64,000 nucleotides of DNA from Episyrphus balteatus (taxonomy: Eukaryota > Arthropoda > Insecta > Diptera > Syrphidae), in contig NC_079136.1 in assembly GCF_945859705.1 (NCBI RefSeq), positions 86,924,867 to 86,988,866 of the forward strand, in the 5' to 3' direction. Position numbers and translations under genes: made by a program. Shown in pieces: positions 9,254-21,880 of this stretch. Below the pieces are notes generated by a model. The model had not been told where the DNA came from and did not search any database. It saw only the letters and a program-made list of their open reading frames with translations. The stretch's first letter is position 1; each line of letters begins with the position of its first letter.

Positions 9254-12098
9254 CAACGGCGTATACAGGGGGGGGGTCATGACCCCCCCCCCCCCCTCAA
9301 GAACTCAAAACTTAATTTTTCGGTATTCAAACCAACTATTTTCCTATATTTGGGGATATTTTTAGCAACCGTTATGCTGGATTTGGATTATTTTGATTCG
9401 TTCGATAATATAAGGCATTGATAGGCATTGATATCACTGGTCTGCAAGGAAATCCTCCTTTAAATAAAGCTATACTTTTCTAAAGGATTTTTGTATGCTG
9501 ATTCCGAATCCGAAGTCAGAATTGACCTAGCACGTCACGTTTTTAAAATATTCCCGTTAGAAAATCTCAAAAACCCATTTTTTTGCTGTTTTCGAAAAAA
9601 TATTTTGGCATAATGTAATCTTTTTCAATTGAAATTGATACGGTTTATGAAAGAACTTATTTTTTTCTTTCAAATTCAATTTCAATCTTCTCAATATTTT
9701 TTTTCTTCTCCGAGATATATTAAGTTAAGTAAGTTTAGAAGGTTTGGCATATCTTACCATAAAGAAACTGATCTCTAAAAATTAATATATCTCTCTCCCT
9801 AGAACAAAAGTATACTTTTCTAATGGACTTTAGTGTGCTGATTTTGAATCCGACCTCAAAAAATTTCGGCCAGCTCTGGTTTTTGAGATATAGTATTTTT
9901 TTTTGAGATTTTCTAAAAAAACTTGATTTTGTGATACTTTAATGCGAATATATCTTAAAATCCTGACGTGATAGAATTTTTTTGACTTCGGATTCTAACT
10001 CAGCATATCAAAAACTATAAGAAAAGTGTACTATTGTTTCTAGGAGAAACAAATCTGCAGCTTTACAAGGCAGTTTATCGAATAGTTTAATAAAAATCAG
10101 ATATTTCTAAATAGAAAAAATAGTATATAAAATTACAAAACACGTAAAAATTTTGTTTACTGTTTTTATTTTGGTTTTCTTTACATATTTGACTTTTTAA
10201 ATATAATGGGCATTGATATTTTACATTTTCCTTAATTAAGGTGCTTTTGTTCATGTAGGATTTACTAAAAAGTGAAGGATTTCGAAATGTCTGCTTTTAT
10301 TGTCAATCAGTATTTTAAAAAATGAGTAAACATGAATGTAAAAGAACATATTTGGTGTCAATCGATAGGTCATATTATGAAGAATAAGTCCTCTAAATTT
10401 GAGCTCAATGCGACAAATAGTTTTAATTATATACAAGTTCAAATGAATCTAAAAGAGGGATTTTTTAGAAACTACTCACATTTTTCAAAAATCATTTTTA
10501 CAAAAATGGTACCTGGTAGAATTTTTCTGATACCAGATTTAGATTCAGGAAAGTCTAATCTTTCATTATATCAAAAAATTATTTGAAGGAGAAAAAAAAA
10601 GTTAAATTTTGCAGACCAGTGTATTTAAGCAAGCTTATAGATCACTTAAAATATCCTTCTATAAATCAATTTAAGAAAATCTAATAAATATGTATAACTG
10701 AATATGTTTTATATTTTAAACCGCCGATAAATACCTCGAAGCTGACGAAATCAGAGCCGAAAATTGTAAAATCCTTAGTGAGTGATCTAAAGCATTTCTT
10801 TAATTAGTATTGGCGTTTGAAATTTCGAAAAAATATCTACCCTAAAACTAGCATAATTTTGTTTAATATTTTCTGTTACGACAAAAATATTTTTTTGTCT
10901 TTACTATTTTCACAGAGGTACTTATTTGAATCCTGTAACCCCCTCGTCTTAAAAAAAAATAAAAATTCGCGTACAATTTTAAAACAAAATTTAAAAAAAA
11001 TTATATTTTCAAACACAATTTTTTTTGGAAAAACTTTACGTCGTTTGCCTGAGGTTAGGAAGACAATTAATTCGAAAGTTACCAGTGTTATTAAATTAAA
11101 ATTATTTTTATTTTAACTTATAAAATAATTCTGGACTAGCGGAAAACAATGCAGAGTTGTTTAAAGGCAAATTATTGAATCGAAGGACTTGTACATTACT
11201 AGGGATCGGGTTTCCATGCAAATGCATGTTTTTTTAGGAGCACCTCGGAAGCATGGCAACGAAGTATGTACAGATGTACACGAATCAGCATATTTCCTTA
11301 AAAATGGCAATCAATCGTTAGTGTATATTTTTGCATATTTTGCATTTATTAGCATTTTTTTTGCATATTTTGACATATTTTGGAAATAAATGCATGTTTT
11401 TCGTGCATATTTTCGCAAAAATTGGCAAAAATAACGAAATTTCACGCTTAAAATTTTTGACTAAAAGTGACTGAAAGTCAATTGGAAAAAAGTCAAAAAC
11501 GTAAGCAAATGCTGTGCAAAACTGGCAAATCAACGTTGTCCAAACTCATAAACAACACGCTCAAATGATAAATTGGATTATTTAAGAGTAAATTTTCGCC
11601 AATTTTATTTATTGTTTTTTTAAAGAAAACCCCAATATTTCCAAAAAGTTACATCTTTGAACTCGGAAATGGTTTCGTATATAGATTTCATAAAAGTTAC
11701 GTAAAATCTTTTTATAATTTTAAAGAAATATTGATATTTTACAAATTCATGTGGCCTTAAAGCTTAAAAGCATATTTAAAGTGCATATTTTTTTTTAAAA
11801 AGTATATTTTGAGCGCATATTTTTCGTTTTTAAGTGTATGAAAATCCTATCCCTATACTTTAAGACTAATTGGTTAGACTTAAGGTTGAACCCTAAACAA
11901 AAGCAAACGAATCACACAACGTTTTTGTTTGGTTATTCTTAGAACTCTTCGGAACTGCTCGATTCGATATGCAAAACGAACAAACTGTAATATTTTTAAT
12001 TCAAATAGCACATTTTCAAGCTTATGCCTACCATCAAAACTTTTGTAAAAAAAAATTTGGCATGACCCCCCCAAGAAGAAATCCTGTATACGCCCCTG
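9254..12098. mobile_element. hAT-type transposon, GTATACAGGGG family, copy 1
   Basis: Perfect 8-bp TSD CTTGGAAT at 9246-9253 and 12099-12106. Ends are CAACGGCGTATACAGG (left) and, as reverse complement, CAGGGGCGTATACAGG (right). Behind each end lies a G/C homopolymer and a TCATGACC or GGCATGACC block. A second copy with its own TSD is at 49308-51117. The two copies share subterminal sequence (for example CAAGAACTCA on the left and GTTTTTGTTTGGTTATT on the right). No intact transposase. A further hAT element is nested at 11200-11855. Confidence 0.88.
11200..11855. mobile_element. Degraded hAT-type MITE nested in another hAT
   Basis: Ends TAGGGATCGGGTTTTC-like (left, TAGGGATCGGG visible) and, as reverse complement, TAGGGATAGGATTTTC (right). 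Flanks TACATTAC and TACTTTAA agree at 6 of 8 positions, a decayed 8-bp TSD. Subterminal motifs GCATATTTT recur on both sides (11325-11420 and 11770-11825), as is usual for transposase-binding repeats in hAT elements. No coding capacity. Confidence 0.7.
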
Positions 12099-12106
12099 CT
12101 TGGAAT

Positions 12107-12472
12107 CCACTGAATCGAAATTTCAAGTCCGTTTGGCCCGGTCACCCTCCAGTTTTGAGCTGTGGCGGCAGTTTTTTTTTTATGTGCCGGTGTTATTTTC
12201 GATTCTGCATATAGAAACATGAAAGTTTGCAAGTGTATATCGAAGAGTCCAAAAATGCAGGAAGAGGTTTCGTCTCATGAAACACAAACACCTGTACTTT
12301 TCGCATCTTTTCAGATTCATTAAACAGACCAAGTGCCTACGAGAAACACATTAATAGAATTTTATCGGTCACAGAAATGCTTCCTAACTGAAATTGTGTG
12401 GGTTTACTTCAAAAACGTTAATCATCAGTTCATTTTTCAAAAACCTGGACAAAACAAGATTTTCAATACCTA
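12107..12472. other. Remnant of outer MITE and short AT-rich flank
   Basis: 12107-12192 is the right part of the CACCGG MITE. From 12196 to 12472 I see no gene or repeat. Confidence 0.5.
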
Positions 12473-12476
12473 TTAA

Positions 12477-12858
12477 AAGCTAGTATACGCTGCTGATGCT
12501 AAAAGGAAAATCCCATAAAAAAGCACAACAAAATCGTAGATGAAAAATTTGGTTCTGATGCTTTTGGTTCAGCAGAATTTGAAAAGTCTCCACCTAAAAT
12601 AGCACAACAAAATCGTAGATGAAAAATTTGGTTCTGATGCTTTTGGTACAGCAGAACTTGAAAAGTCTCCACCTCATTTTCGCATACAAAAAAATTGCCG
12701 AGAACATTAATTATTGTGTGCAGAAAAATGATGACGTTTGTTTTCCTTTTATTTAATTTTATTTCTGTTTTGCAATTTGTGAATATTTTCCCGTTGAGAT
12801 TTTTCAAGAATTTTGTTGTCCTGGTGGAGACCGACAAAAAATTTCGTTTCACATCAGC
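12477..12858. mobile_element. TTAA-flanked foldback MITE, copy 2
   Basis: TTAA at 12473-12476 and 12859-12862. The left end (AAGCTAGTATACGCTGCTGA) belongs to the family at 4772 and 50528; the right end is shorter (TTTCACATCAGC). It contains an internal direct duplication of about 78 bp: AGCACAACAAAATCGTAGAT begins at 12521 and again at 12599. Confidence 0.65.
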
Positions 12859-12862
12859 TTAA

Positions 12863-14990
12863 TGAACCCAAATACCATAAAATTTGGTAGGCTGGTATAT
12901 TGACTATATAGGTATTTTTTAGATCTCAACGAATTATTTACGTTAATCTTTTTTTTTTAATAAAAACTTTATAAAATAGGCAAAAAATAAACAAAAGCAC
13001 TTTCGACAACAACAACTCAATTGATAAATATTTTTTTTCAAACAGGAGCTCATTTGATGTACAAATATTTTGTTGCAGATGAGTTGGCATAATAAAGATG
13101 TTTTAATCCTTGATTAATAGTGTGTCATAATTTCTTCTTTCAATGAACTTCACCTCTAAAGTATTTATGAATTCACATCGACACTATTCGTCATTTTGTG
13201 TTAATCCATCAACCGCTTTTATTTATTTAAAAAAAAAAAAAACTAAGATTGATTTAAAATTCAATTTAGATTGAATGCCGGTAAATTCAAGTTTAACAAA
13301 AAAAAAACATAAATACACAATAACAACAACAACAACAACAACAAAACATCATCAATGGAACATATAAACCGCACTAATTACACGCACTCACGCAAACGAC
13401 ACGCAATCTAAGGATCAATTGATCCTCTCTCGCGCTCATTGATGATATTGCACGTAACGTAAACTAACACGGATGACATGACATTTTGTCATCACTGGCA
13501 GCAGCAGCGGCAAGTACGTAACCTATGCGTGTTTTGTTAAGAGATATGTGTGTATATTTATTTGAGCTCTCTCGAAATGGTCTCAAAAACATGCACCAAA
13601 TTCACAGACACGAATTGCATTCGAAAAACAACAGAAAAACCTAGAAATGTCACACCAGAAGTATCCTTTCTTTGATAATTATTTTTTAAGTGATGCCATA
13701 TGCATTTTTTTTTTTTTTAAATCGCGACGGATATTCAACCGTTAGCCGCAAAAAAATTCTTTTCACCAGAAAAGAGAGATGATAAGGTCGGTATCCTTTT
13801 GTAAAACTAAGGAAATATTTTTAGAGGGAGCGAATGAATTAGTAAATAACAGATGAACGAGCGAAGGCAGAAACAAAAACAACAACAACAACAATACAAC
13901 CGATTTACCAACAAGATTTTCAAAATAAAAAGAGTCACACGTGAGTGACCAACGGACCTCGTATGCTTTTAGTACAATAAGCCAGGCTAACTCTTTGAGA
14001 ATCCAACAAGAACTAAAATGGGAAAACCAGTCCTGCAAGCCATGGGCGAGTTTCATTTTACACAATTCCTGTTGTTTGTCCGTCCTCCTGGTCCGGTTTT
14101 TTTTTTTTTTTTTTTTTTTTTGTTTCTGTTGTCTGACTTGAACAATCGTTCAGGTACAAGGAGATATTGTTAGACAAAGAAAGATAGCTCGTATACATTT
14201 GTAATTGAAGTAAGCGGGATGAAAATAGAAACCAATCTCTATATTAGTAGGAGGTTACGAATTGACTGGAAGTATGACAGAAGTTACATGTGTTTTGGAA
14301 TTGAAACAAAGCTTATTGGAAGAAAATGGTTGCTTGTTGTGTATTTTAGTGGATGATAAAGAGAGACAACTGTTTTTTTGTTTTTTTATTTTTTTCTGAA
14401 AAGAGGTGGAGTCTTGATGAGGCTATTAGAAAAGCTTTGGAAGAAGTAGGTACTTATTCAAAATTTCGAATAAGATAAGGGGATACGTATTTGAGATCTG
14501 ACTGACATTTGAGTGGAAAGTGAAAGTTTCCAATAGGAAATTGTTTTGGATATGTGAATGTCAGTTTTTTTTTTCTATGTGGGAAATGTCAAACAAAAAT
14601 TCCATCACCGCGTTTTTGCCGCCTAGCAGCAATCTAGTTTAATTTTTTACGCAATTGATTTGGATAGTTGATGCCAAGGTAAAACGATAAACAGTGTCAA
14701 GTAGAGTATAGAGACGATCAAACGCAAATGCTTACCCCATGCCGCTATGACGACGCTACGTAACTACGTTTACGTATACAGCCTTCGTTTGAGATGGCAT
14801 GTCACGCATGTGCGGTGCACATCAGTTACCAATTTCAATTTTTTGTTTTTCTTCTGTATGTGACGTCAATTTGTGTTTGCGTGATAGATAAATGTAGTAA
14901 CGTAGGTTATATCAAAACATATACCTACTTTTATACTTACAAGAAGCTATAAAAATATTTTTTATGTGTCCAGTGTCCCCCCTCAGGATA
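12863..14990. other. Non-repetitive island, no gene seen
   Basis: About 13100-14900 is less AT-rich and not visibly part of a repeat family, so it is a candidate for ancestral cis-regulatory DNA upstream of ss. It holds a (CAA)n microsatellite at 13320-13345, an (AAC)n run near 13876-13895, and a pure T tract at 14098-14120. Open frames at 13763-14141 overlap on opposite strands and run through the homopolymer, so I do not accept them as genes. Confidence 0.45.
13318..13345. repeat. (CAA)n microsatellite
   Basis: Eight or so AAC units in a row. Confidence 0.85.
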
Positions 14991-17187
14991 AAAATGCAAA
15001 AAAAAAATAAACAGCATGAGACGATTAGAATACGGTTGGCCGGTGGCGGTTTCGCGTAAATTTTAAGACACTATCGCAATATTATAGTTCGGAAATGTCA
15101 GCACAATGAGTGGCGTATAGTGAAGTTTCTTGCGATAGATACTTATGTTGATATGGATGAATGTACACTTTACAACATTTCATTTTTTTTTTTCGATTAA
15201 TTTGTGGATGGATTCCATGAAAGACTTTAGACAAGTAAGAACAAATTTTGGTTCTAAGTGAAGGCCACTGAACTACCATGTTTTACCTATAAGCGTAGGT
15301 ACCTATACTAGACTTTCTTAATAGTTCGTATCAGTTAATCTTGATAGTTTCCTATGTCCTATCGATAGACAATTTAAATGTAGAAAAAAGTTAAATAGGT
15401 TATTTCTAAAACAATTTTTATTCGAAGGTTAAAATGACATGAGTATAATTTTTGGATATCCTGGAACGCACAGTAGTTCTTAATTTGTATAAAAATGCAT
15501 TTGCCTTAATTTGATATACATATCGCCAGTTACATGGAAATGAGAGTCGTAGGTAAACCTTCTAGACCCTATGTTTCCCATCTTTCTCCAGAACTCAGTT
15601 TTTTTGCAGACCCAAGGGCTTTTCTTTCTTTTACAGTTTATCACCGCCATTCTCACTTCTCTAACTCTGTTGTCGATTACAATAGTGCCTGTTCACAAGT
15701 TAAGTAATTGTTTTTCTTATCACATAAGCCGTTTTTACCTAATAATTTCGGAAGAGCCAAGCGAATTGATAAACCGAAGTTATGAAAATCCACAGTTATG
15801 AAAAACCAAAGTTATGAAAAGCAGAGCTTTGAATCCCAAAGCTATAAAACTTGTTTTTGGGTTTGCAACTATGGAGAGGAACGATATACGGGATGATTCA
15901 GGACGAATGTACCAAAAAGGAAAAGTGTGTAGGTTGGGTCCAGACAAAAAAAAATCGTATGGGACGGAGGTGTCTATTCCTCTTCTAGTAAAGTGCATTT
16001 ATGATGTTCATGTGTGGGCGACCCAGCAGCTTATACCACCCTAATTTTGTTTTACTCATTCGATAGAGAATTGGGTGAATATCATATAACACTCATGAAA
16101 TTCACCTATTAGCTGCCATCTTGGATTTTAGTTTTTAATATATATCTTGACTTCTGTTCATTCTAGGTAAAAGTTGGTTATACAGAAACGAGGACAGTTA
16201 AATTTCGCGTCTTCTAGGTATGTTAAGAACACTTTTTCGATTTTCTGAATATTAAAAAAGTTACAAGCCAAAAAAAAAAACGGAAAAAAAAAGAATTTTT
16301 TTAAGTTTTGAACACTTTTTATCAAAATTATGAAAAAACCCGATAGATTGTTCACCTTAAAATTCTCTACATTTCTGCTATACAACTTTTGTTTGTATCG
16401 CTATAAATACAACAGTTATTAATACTTTTTGGTTAAAAAATGCACTTTTTTGTCTGTGTTTTTCATCTTTACTTTTTTGTTAAATTTTGTTCAACCAAAT
16501 CTTGAATTTTAAATGGTAAGTGAGTATTTTATACTTATAACACTTTAAAAGAGAGAATTCAAGATGCAATTTTTTTTGCTGATCGAATTAAATTCATTTT
16601 GTTTCTGTTTGTGAATTTGGTGCCTTTTGAAATTGAAATTGAAAAGTGATTTCAATTCACTTTCGGACGAATTGCGGAACATGGGTGGTTATAATATTAT
16701 AAATAGTGAAGAGTATAGCTATAAAAATTAGATGTGATAGGAATAAATCTATAAACAATTTTGAATTAACGACATGGCAAAGTTCGAACGAAATAAAATG
16801 TTTTTAAGATTGCTCAACACCTTGCTGTTTGTGTAAAATATTTGGGATACAATAACTTTGAAAAAAACACTACTTTGAATGCCGAAAGCAGTAAAATGCT
16901 ACTATATCACTTTAAGTACAAAGATGAATAAAAAAAAAGAGAAAACATTTTCGTACATTTTACCCTATAAAAATTTGTATACCTAGGGTAAATGAAGTCG
17001 AAAATTTTCTAACCCCCTCCAAATTTTTTTCTGGATACGCCACTGTTCTCCACATTTAGATCTCCAAAGTAATGACAAATTCAACACCTTCTTTTACATA
17101 ACCAGTTAAAAAGATATCAAAATAACACTTCGAAAAAGTCGAAACACTAACAAAGTAACATTTACATATCGTCGTCCTAGTATTGGA
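14991..17187. other. AT-rich stretch without a recognisable gene
   Basis: At 15772-15850 a motif AGTTATGAAAA recurs at 15-20 bp spacing (three copies), a fragment in the style of the subterminal arrays of the 9-bp-TSD family. Nothing else supported; the overlapping open frames at 15571-16044 lack protein features. Confidence 0.45.
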
Positions 17188-17490
17188 GTGCCGTATACGT
17201 ATACGCCAAATTGCATTTTTTTAACTAGGTATGCAGTCTTAAATTTTCCAGGGTGCTCTTTTCAAATCTGTTATTCGTTTTTTTTATCTATCTTTTTTCT
17301 TTGCTGAAATAAACACGTATTTTTTTGACGTAAACACCAAATTTTGGCATTTATGTATCTACGTCAATTTTTTTATGCAATTTATGAAAATTTTGAGAAC
17401 TGTTTTGACGTAGGTTATGTTATTTTTTTGACGTAGGTACGTGTCAATGAATAAAAGAAGCTTCTGATTTTTATGGCGTATACGGCAAAC
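17188..17490. mobile_element. Possible small TIR element (GCCGTATACG ends)
   Basis: GAGTGCCGTATACG at 17188 is mirrored by CGTATACGGCAAACTC at 17480. The interior repeats TTTTGACGTA three times. No clear TSD. Confidence 0.35.
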
Positions 17491-17507
17491 TCATTTTGGA
17501 CAAAAAT

Positions 17508-17597
17508 TTGGGTTGGGGTCAAAATTCTGCCGGGGTCAACATTCTTTTGTCGAAATTCTGCTTTTCAGAATTCTGCTTTTTAAAATTTTGTCCCTCA
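17508..17597. mobile_element. Solo arm of the GGG-ended, 9-bp-TSD family
   Basis: GGGTTGGGGTCAAAATTCTG followed by several AAATTCTGCTTTT units equals the right arm (reverse complement) of the elements at 25621-26464 and 46097-46909. The opposite arm and TSD are missing. Confidence 0.65.
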
Positions 17598-18860
17598 ATC
17601 GCCTCGAACAACAAACTTAATTCTTAGCTCGTAACAGTAGGAAACATCCATGCTCTGTCTACATAATTGACCAAGTTTGAGTTATGATTTACTAGGGCTT
17701 CTTTTAAAACTACAATTTACTGCGAGTTTTAACAAAATTAAAACCTATCTGAGTTTCAAACCTTCAAAATTTTGCAGAACCTAGTTTTTTTGCAAGGAGA
17801 GAAATTGCTCTGGAGGGACTTTAAATATTACCCAGACGTGAAGTCGTTTAAGTTGCAACCGCCATTGCTGGAAACGGTCCAGACTTTCTAAGTCTCTCCT
17901 CTGTAGCAAATGTAGCCAACCGAATCAGCATATTTTTCCTTCATTCCATCCTTGATTTCAAGGGCGCTTATTATATCCAATTATTTTTTTCCTCTTAAAT
18001 AGTTTCCACGAAAATATATCTCTGATTTGTTGTGTGGAAAACCAATTTTGAAAATTATTCTGTTCTTAATTTTTTTTTTTTTTTGTAAATTTGGTGTAGC
18101 ATCATTTGCTACTGTCTGCCTGCCATCGCCATTTTTCTCAATTTTACTTGCCACTAATTGGCTGAATCTCCATTGACGAACGAGAAATATAAAGAAACAA
18201 ATACAAAAAATATTATAAAACTTTTATTTTTTTTTCCAACACAATGTGAGTTGTAGTAGAAAGATACATGTCTGTCTGAGTATGATGGCTTTCCAATTCG
18301 AAAATGAAAAACGGTTATGATAATTGCGGTTATTATTTCATTTGAAACTGCAGCATGTGTTTAAGGCCTAGGAAGGTATCAAAATGCATGTTTGTCTTAT
18401 ATACAAAAATATACATAGCGAGTATATAGGTACAAACGACACGCAAGTCCAATGTAGCTTTAACCACATTGGCGGTCAGTAGAATACATGGATCGTATAA
18501 TTTTCCAGACATCTAGAGATACCCACTTACTTGCGGCAGATGAGATAATGGCGGTGGTTTTGATCTCAATCATCTTTTTTTTTCGTTTCGATTCCATGTG
18601 AATATATTTAAAAATAGTTTGGATTAATTAAAATAACTTTTTGAACCCTTTTTTAAATAACTTTCAAAATAAAAAGAAGCTATCAGATAACAGATTCACA
18701 CCAAGTTTTTAAACCTTGATATAGGTACCTACATTATAACCGCAATACAAAGTGTTTATCAATGGTCGTTTTCATCTCTTCTTGGCATCACTGTTTTATA
18801 AGAGGCGCTAGTTTCGCTAATTTCTAAGGGGGATGTCCACTCTTTAGAAAAACGTAGAAA
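17598..18860. other. Interval without gene
   Basis: Mixed AT-rich sequence. No supported coding exon, RNA or transposon end. Confidence 0.5.
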
Positions 18861-20249
18861 CAACACGATACAATGCGACACAATGCGACACAATGCGACA
18901 TAATGCGACACAACGCGACACAATGCGACGCAACGCGACACAATGCGACACAATGCGACACCATGCGACACAACGCGACACAACGCGACACAACGCGACA
19001 CAATGCGACACAATGCGACACAACGCGACACAATGCGACACAATGCGACACAATGCGACACAATGCGACACAATGCGACACAATGCGACACCATGCGACA
19101 CAACGCGACACAACGCGACACAATGCGACACAATGCGACGCAACGCGACACAATGCGACACAATGCGACACCATGCGACACAACGCGACACAACGCGACA
19201 CAATGCGACACAACGCGACACAATGCGACACAATGCGACGCAACGCGACACAATGCGACACAATGCGACACAATGCGACACAATGCGACACAATGCGACA
19301 CAACGCGACACAATGCGACACAATGCGACACAACGCGACACAATGCGACACAATGCGACATAATGCGACACAATGCGACACAACGAGACACAATGCGACA
19401 CAATGCGACACAATGCGACACAATGCGACATAATGCGACACAATGCGACACAATTCGACACAACGCGACACAATGCGACACAACGCGACACAATGCGACA
19501 CAATGCGACACAATGCGACACAATGCGACACAATGCGACATAATGCGACACAATGCGACACAATGCGACACAATGCGACACAATGTGACATAATGCGACA
19601 TAATGCGACACAATGCGACACAATGCGACACAACGCGACACAATGCGACACAACGCGACACAATGCGACACAATGCGACACAATGCGACACAATGCGACA
19701 CCATGCGACACAACGCGACACAATGCGACACAATGCGACACCATGCGACACAATGCGACACAATGCGACACAATGCGACACAATGCGACACCATGCGACA
19801 CAACGCGACACAATGCGACACAATGCGACACAATGCGACACAATGCGACATAATGCGACACAATGCGACACAATGCGACACAACGCGACACAATGCGACA
19901 CAACGCGACACAATGCGACACAATGCGACACAATGCGACACAATGCGACATAATGCGACACAATGCGACACAATGCGACACAATGCGACATAATGCGACA
20001 CAATGCGACACAATGCGACACAATGCGACACAATGCGACACAATGCGACACAATGCGACATAATGCGACACAATGCGACACAACGCGACACAATGCGACA
20101 CAATGCGACATAACGCGACACAATGCGACACAATGCGACACAATGCGACACAATACGACATAATGCGACATAATGCGACACAATGCGACACAACGCGACA
20201 CAATGCGACACAATGCGACATAATGCGACACAACCCGACACAATGCGAC
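18861..20249. repeat. 10-bp satellite array, about 139 units
   Basis: Tandem copies of CAATGCGACA (complement TGTCGCATTG), strictly in 10-bp register on the displayed lines, with point variants (CAACGCGACA, TAATGCGACA, CCATGCGACA). Because the period is 10 and the unit has no stop codon, all three minus-strand frames stay open (up to 497 codons) and many plus-strand frames do too; these are artefacts. The array abuts the palindrome at 20259-20610, beyond which the same unit reappears inverted. Confidence 0.97.
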
Positions 20250-20258
20250 CATGGGTCA

Positions 20259-20610
20259 CCCTAATGAAATCTGGTAAAAACATTGATTTGGGGATAGAAA
20301 GCAAGAATAAAGAGTTTTAATAAAAAAAATTTTGGTGAAAGGGTGTTTTTTTTTCGAAGAGACAGTAAAATCTGCATTTGGTACCAAAAAGCCAATTATT
20401 CGAGTAAAACGTGTAAGAACTTATATATCTATAAATGTTGAATTCGTCATCAAAACCATAAATAAAATGAATCTTTGGCTTTTTGGGACCAAATGCAGAT
20501 TTTACTGTCTCCTCGAAAAAAAACACCCTTTCACCAAAATTTTTTTTATGAAAACTCTTTATTCTTGCTTTCTATCCCAAAATCAATGTTTTTACCAAAT
20601 TTCATTAGGG
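20259..20610. repeat. Near-perfect palindrome between inverted satellite arrays
   Basis: Arms 20259-20395 and 20473-20610 are reverse complements with only a handful of differences; the loop is 77 bp. Landmarks are CCCTAATGAAAT / ATTTCATTAGGG at the outer ends and CAGTAAAATCTGCATTTGGT / ACCAAATGCAGATTTTACTG inside. Confidence 0.93.
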
Positions 20611-20740
20611 TTGTGTCGCATTGTGTCGCATTGTGTCGCGTTGTGTCGCGTTGTGTCGCGTTGTGTCGCGATGTGTCGCATTGTGTCGCGTTGTGTCGCA
20701 TTATGTCACGTTGTGTCGCACTGTGTCGCGTTGTGTCGCG
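20611..20740. repeat. 10-bp satellite array in inverted orientation, 13 units
   Basis: Units TTGTGTCGCA/TTGTGTCGCG, the complement of the long array at 18861-20249. Together with the palindrome it makes a foldback with very unequal satellite arms (1389 against 130 bp). Confidence 0.95.
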
Positions 20741-20950
20741 TGCACCAAGTTTTAAAAATTAATAAAATTTAAGTCAGCTGTTATGATACCTTCCACACAC
20801 AACTTAACCCATCAAAAAAACACCCTTTTACCAAAAATAATTTTAAGAACTTTATGAATCCTTTGTCCCTGCTGTATCTTAAATCTTCATCCCGAATTTT
20901 ATTAGTGTAGCATGTTTTTCACATGGGTTTCGGTTATATTTTATTTTATT
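20741..20950. repeat. Interspersed repeat shared with 51390-51570
   Basis: Shared blocks include ACCAAGTTTTAAAAA, CAGCTGTTATGATACCTT, CAAAAAAACACCCTTT and CTTCATCCCGAATTTT in the same order and orientation. In both copies short-period GTGTC-containing tandem units lie immediately to the left (20611-20740 here; three or four 11-bp units at 51226-51265 there). Confidence 0.75.
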
Positions 20951-21039
20951 TTAAGTTTAGGATTCGTAAAAAAAATCGAACTCGAGATAATAATTTTACA
21001 TGACATTACGATGATGGAGAATGCCAAAAAAGTGGGTCC

Positions 21040-21880
21040 GGCAATTCTGTCTGTCTGTCTGTCTCTATCTGGAGCTGCAGCCTAAACGAGTGAAGTGATT
21101 TTCATCAAACTTGGTAGTTAGCAGTTTTTGAGGATTCCCTAGAGGGGAAATTGAAATTTTTTTTTTTTATGACCAAAACTAACGGTACCTGCCATATAAC
21201 GGAAATAGAAAAGTTAATTTTTTTCAAAAACGGTTGTAACGATTTCGATTAAAATTTTTGTGTGTAGTATTACACATAAGACCCAACTTTTGACATAAAA
21301 AAAATATTTTTTGTACCGTTATTAATGGTACCTGTCATAGAACGGTTTTTTTTCGTTTCTGAATATCTCGTACAACAATATCCCGATTTCAATGAAAATT
21401 TGTATACAAAAGTGTTAAAAAAAAAGTAATATTAAAATTTAAAAAAAAATTTAAAAAAACGCATTTTTGAATTTTTAAAAAATATTTCAAAATTTTTTTT
21501 TTGAAAAATCAATTTTTTGAAAACGGATCGATGAAAAATTTTGAAATTTAGTTTTTATATGTATATTAATTATTTCTTCAAAATGGCATACCAACTTTTT
21601 TTTTGAAAAATGTTAGAAATTTTTTATATATAAAAAATTATTTTTTTAAAAAACGGCTCCTACGGTTTTCGAAATTTTTTTTCTAAAAATAGGTTTTTAT
21701 ACAAGTAATAACATCGTATACTTGATTTTTTTTTTTTAAACATCACTTAAAATGGTTTTCAATTAATTATAAAAACAGATTTTATTTTTTTACACTACCA
21801 ATGAAATTTCTTGAAAATATCAAATTTTTACTAATTTTCTTGAATAAAAAGTTTTAACATTAGAGTTACTTTGAACATTA
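21040..21880 (+). repeat. Diverged interspersed repeat with CTGTCTGTC motif
   Basis: Begins with (CTGT)n, then AGTGAAGTGATTTTCATCAA and recurring TAACGGTACCTG phrases at 21180 and 21325, in long AT-rich runs. This arrangement is common in insect interspersed repeats; the class is unknown to me. No coding. Confidence 0.5.

Larger units (their letters stand above)
9182..12192. mobile_element. Outer MITE with CACCGG ends, split by a hAT insertion
   Basis: Left end CACCGGCGCATAAAAAAAA at 9182 and right end TTTTTTATGTGCCGGTG ending at 12192 are inverted copies. A TTA trinucleotide lies outside each end (9179-9181 and 12193-12195), suggesting a 3-bp TSD. CAC-initial ends with 2-3 bp TSDs fit the CACTA/EnSpm group. 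Subtracting the hAT element at 9254-12098 and one TSD leaves an original element of about 160 bp. Confidence 0.6.

Noticed and set aside
18861..20249. CRISPR-like array
   Set aside because: Ten-bp head-to-tail units without spacers, in a eukaryotic sequence.
18759..20304. Minus-strand open frames of 469-497 codons over the 10-bp satellite
   Set aside because: They exist in all three frames because the 10-bp unit lacks stops; the products are a monotonous CRIVSHCVAL-type cycle.
20821..20830. Telomere-like ACACCC repeats
   Set aside because: ACACCCTTT occurs once per unit of an interspersed repeat, not in tandem.
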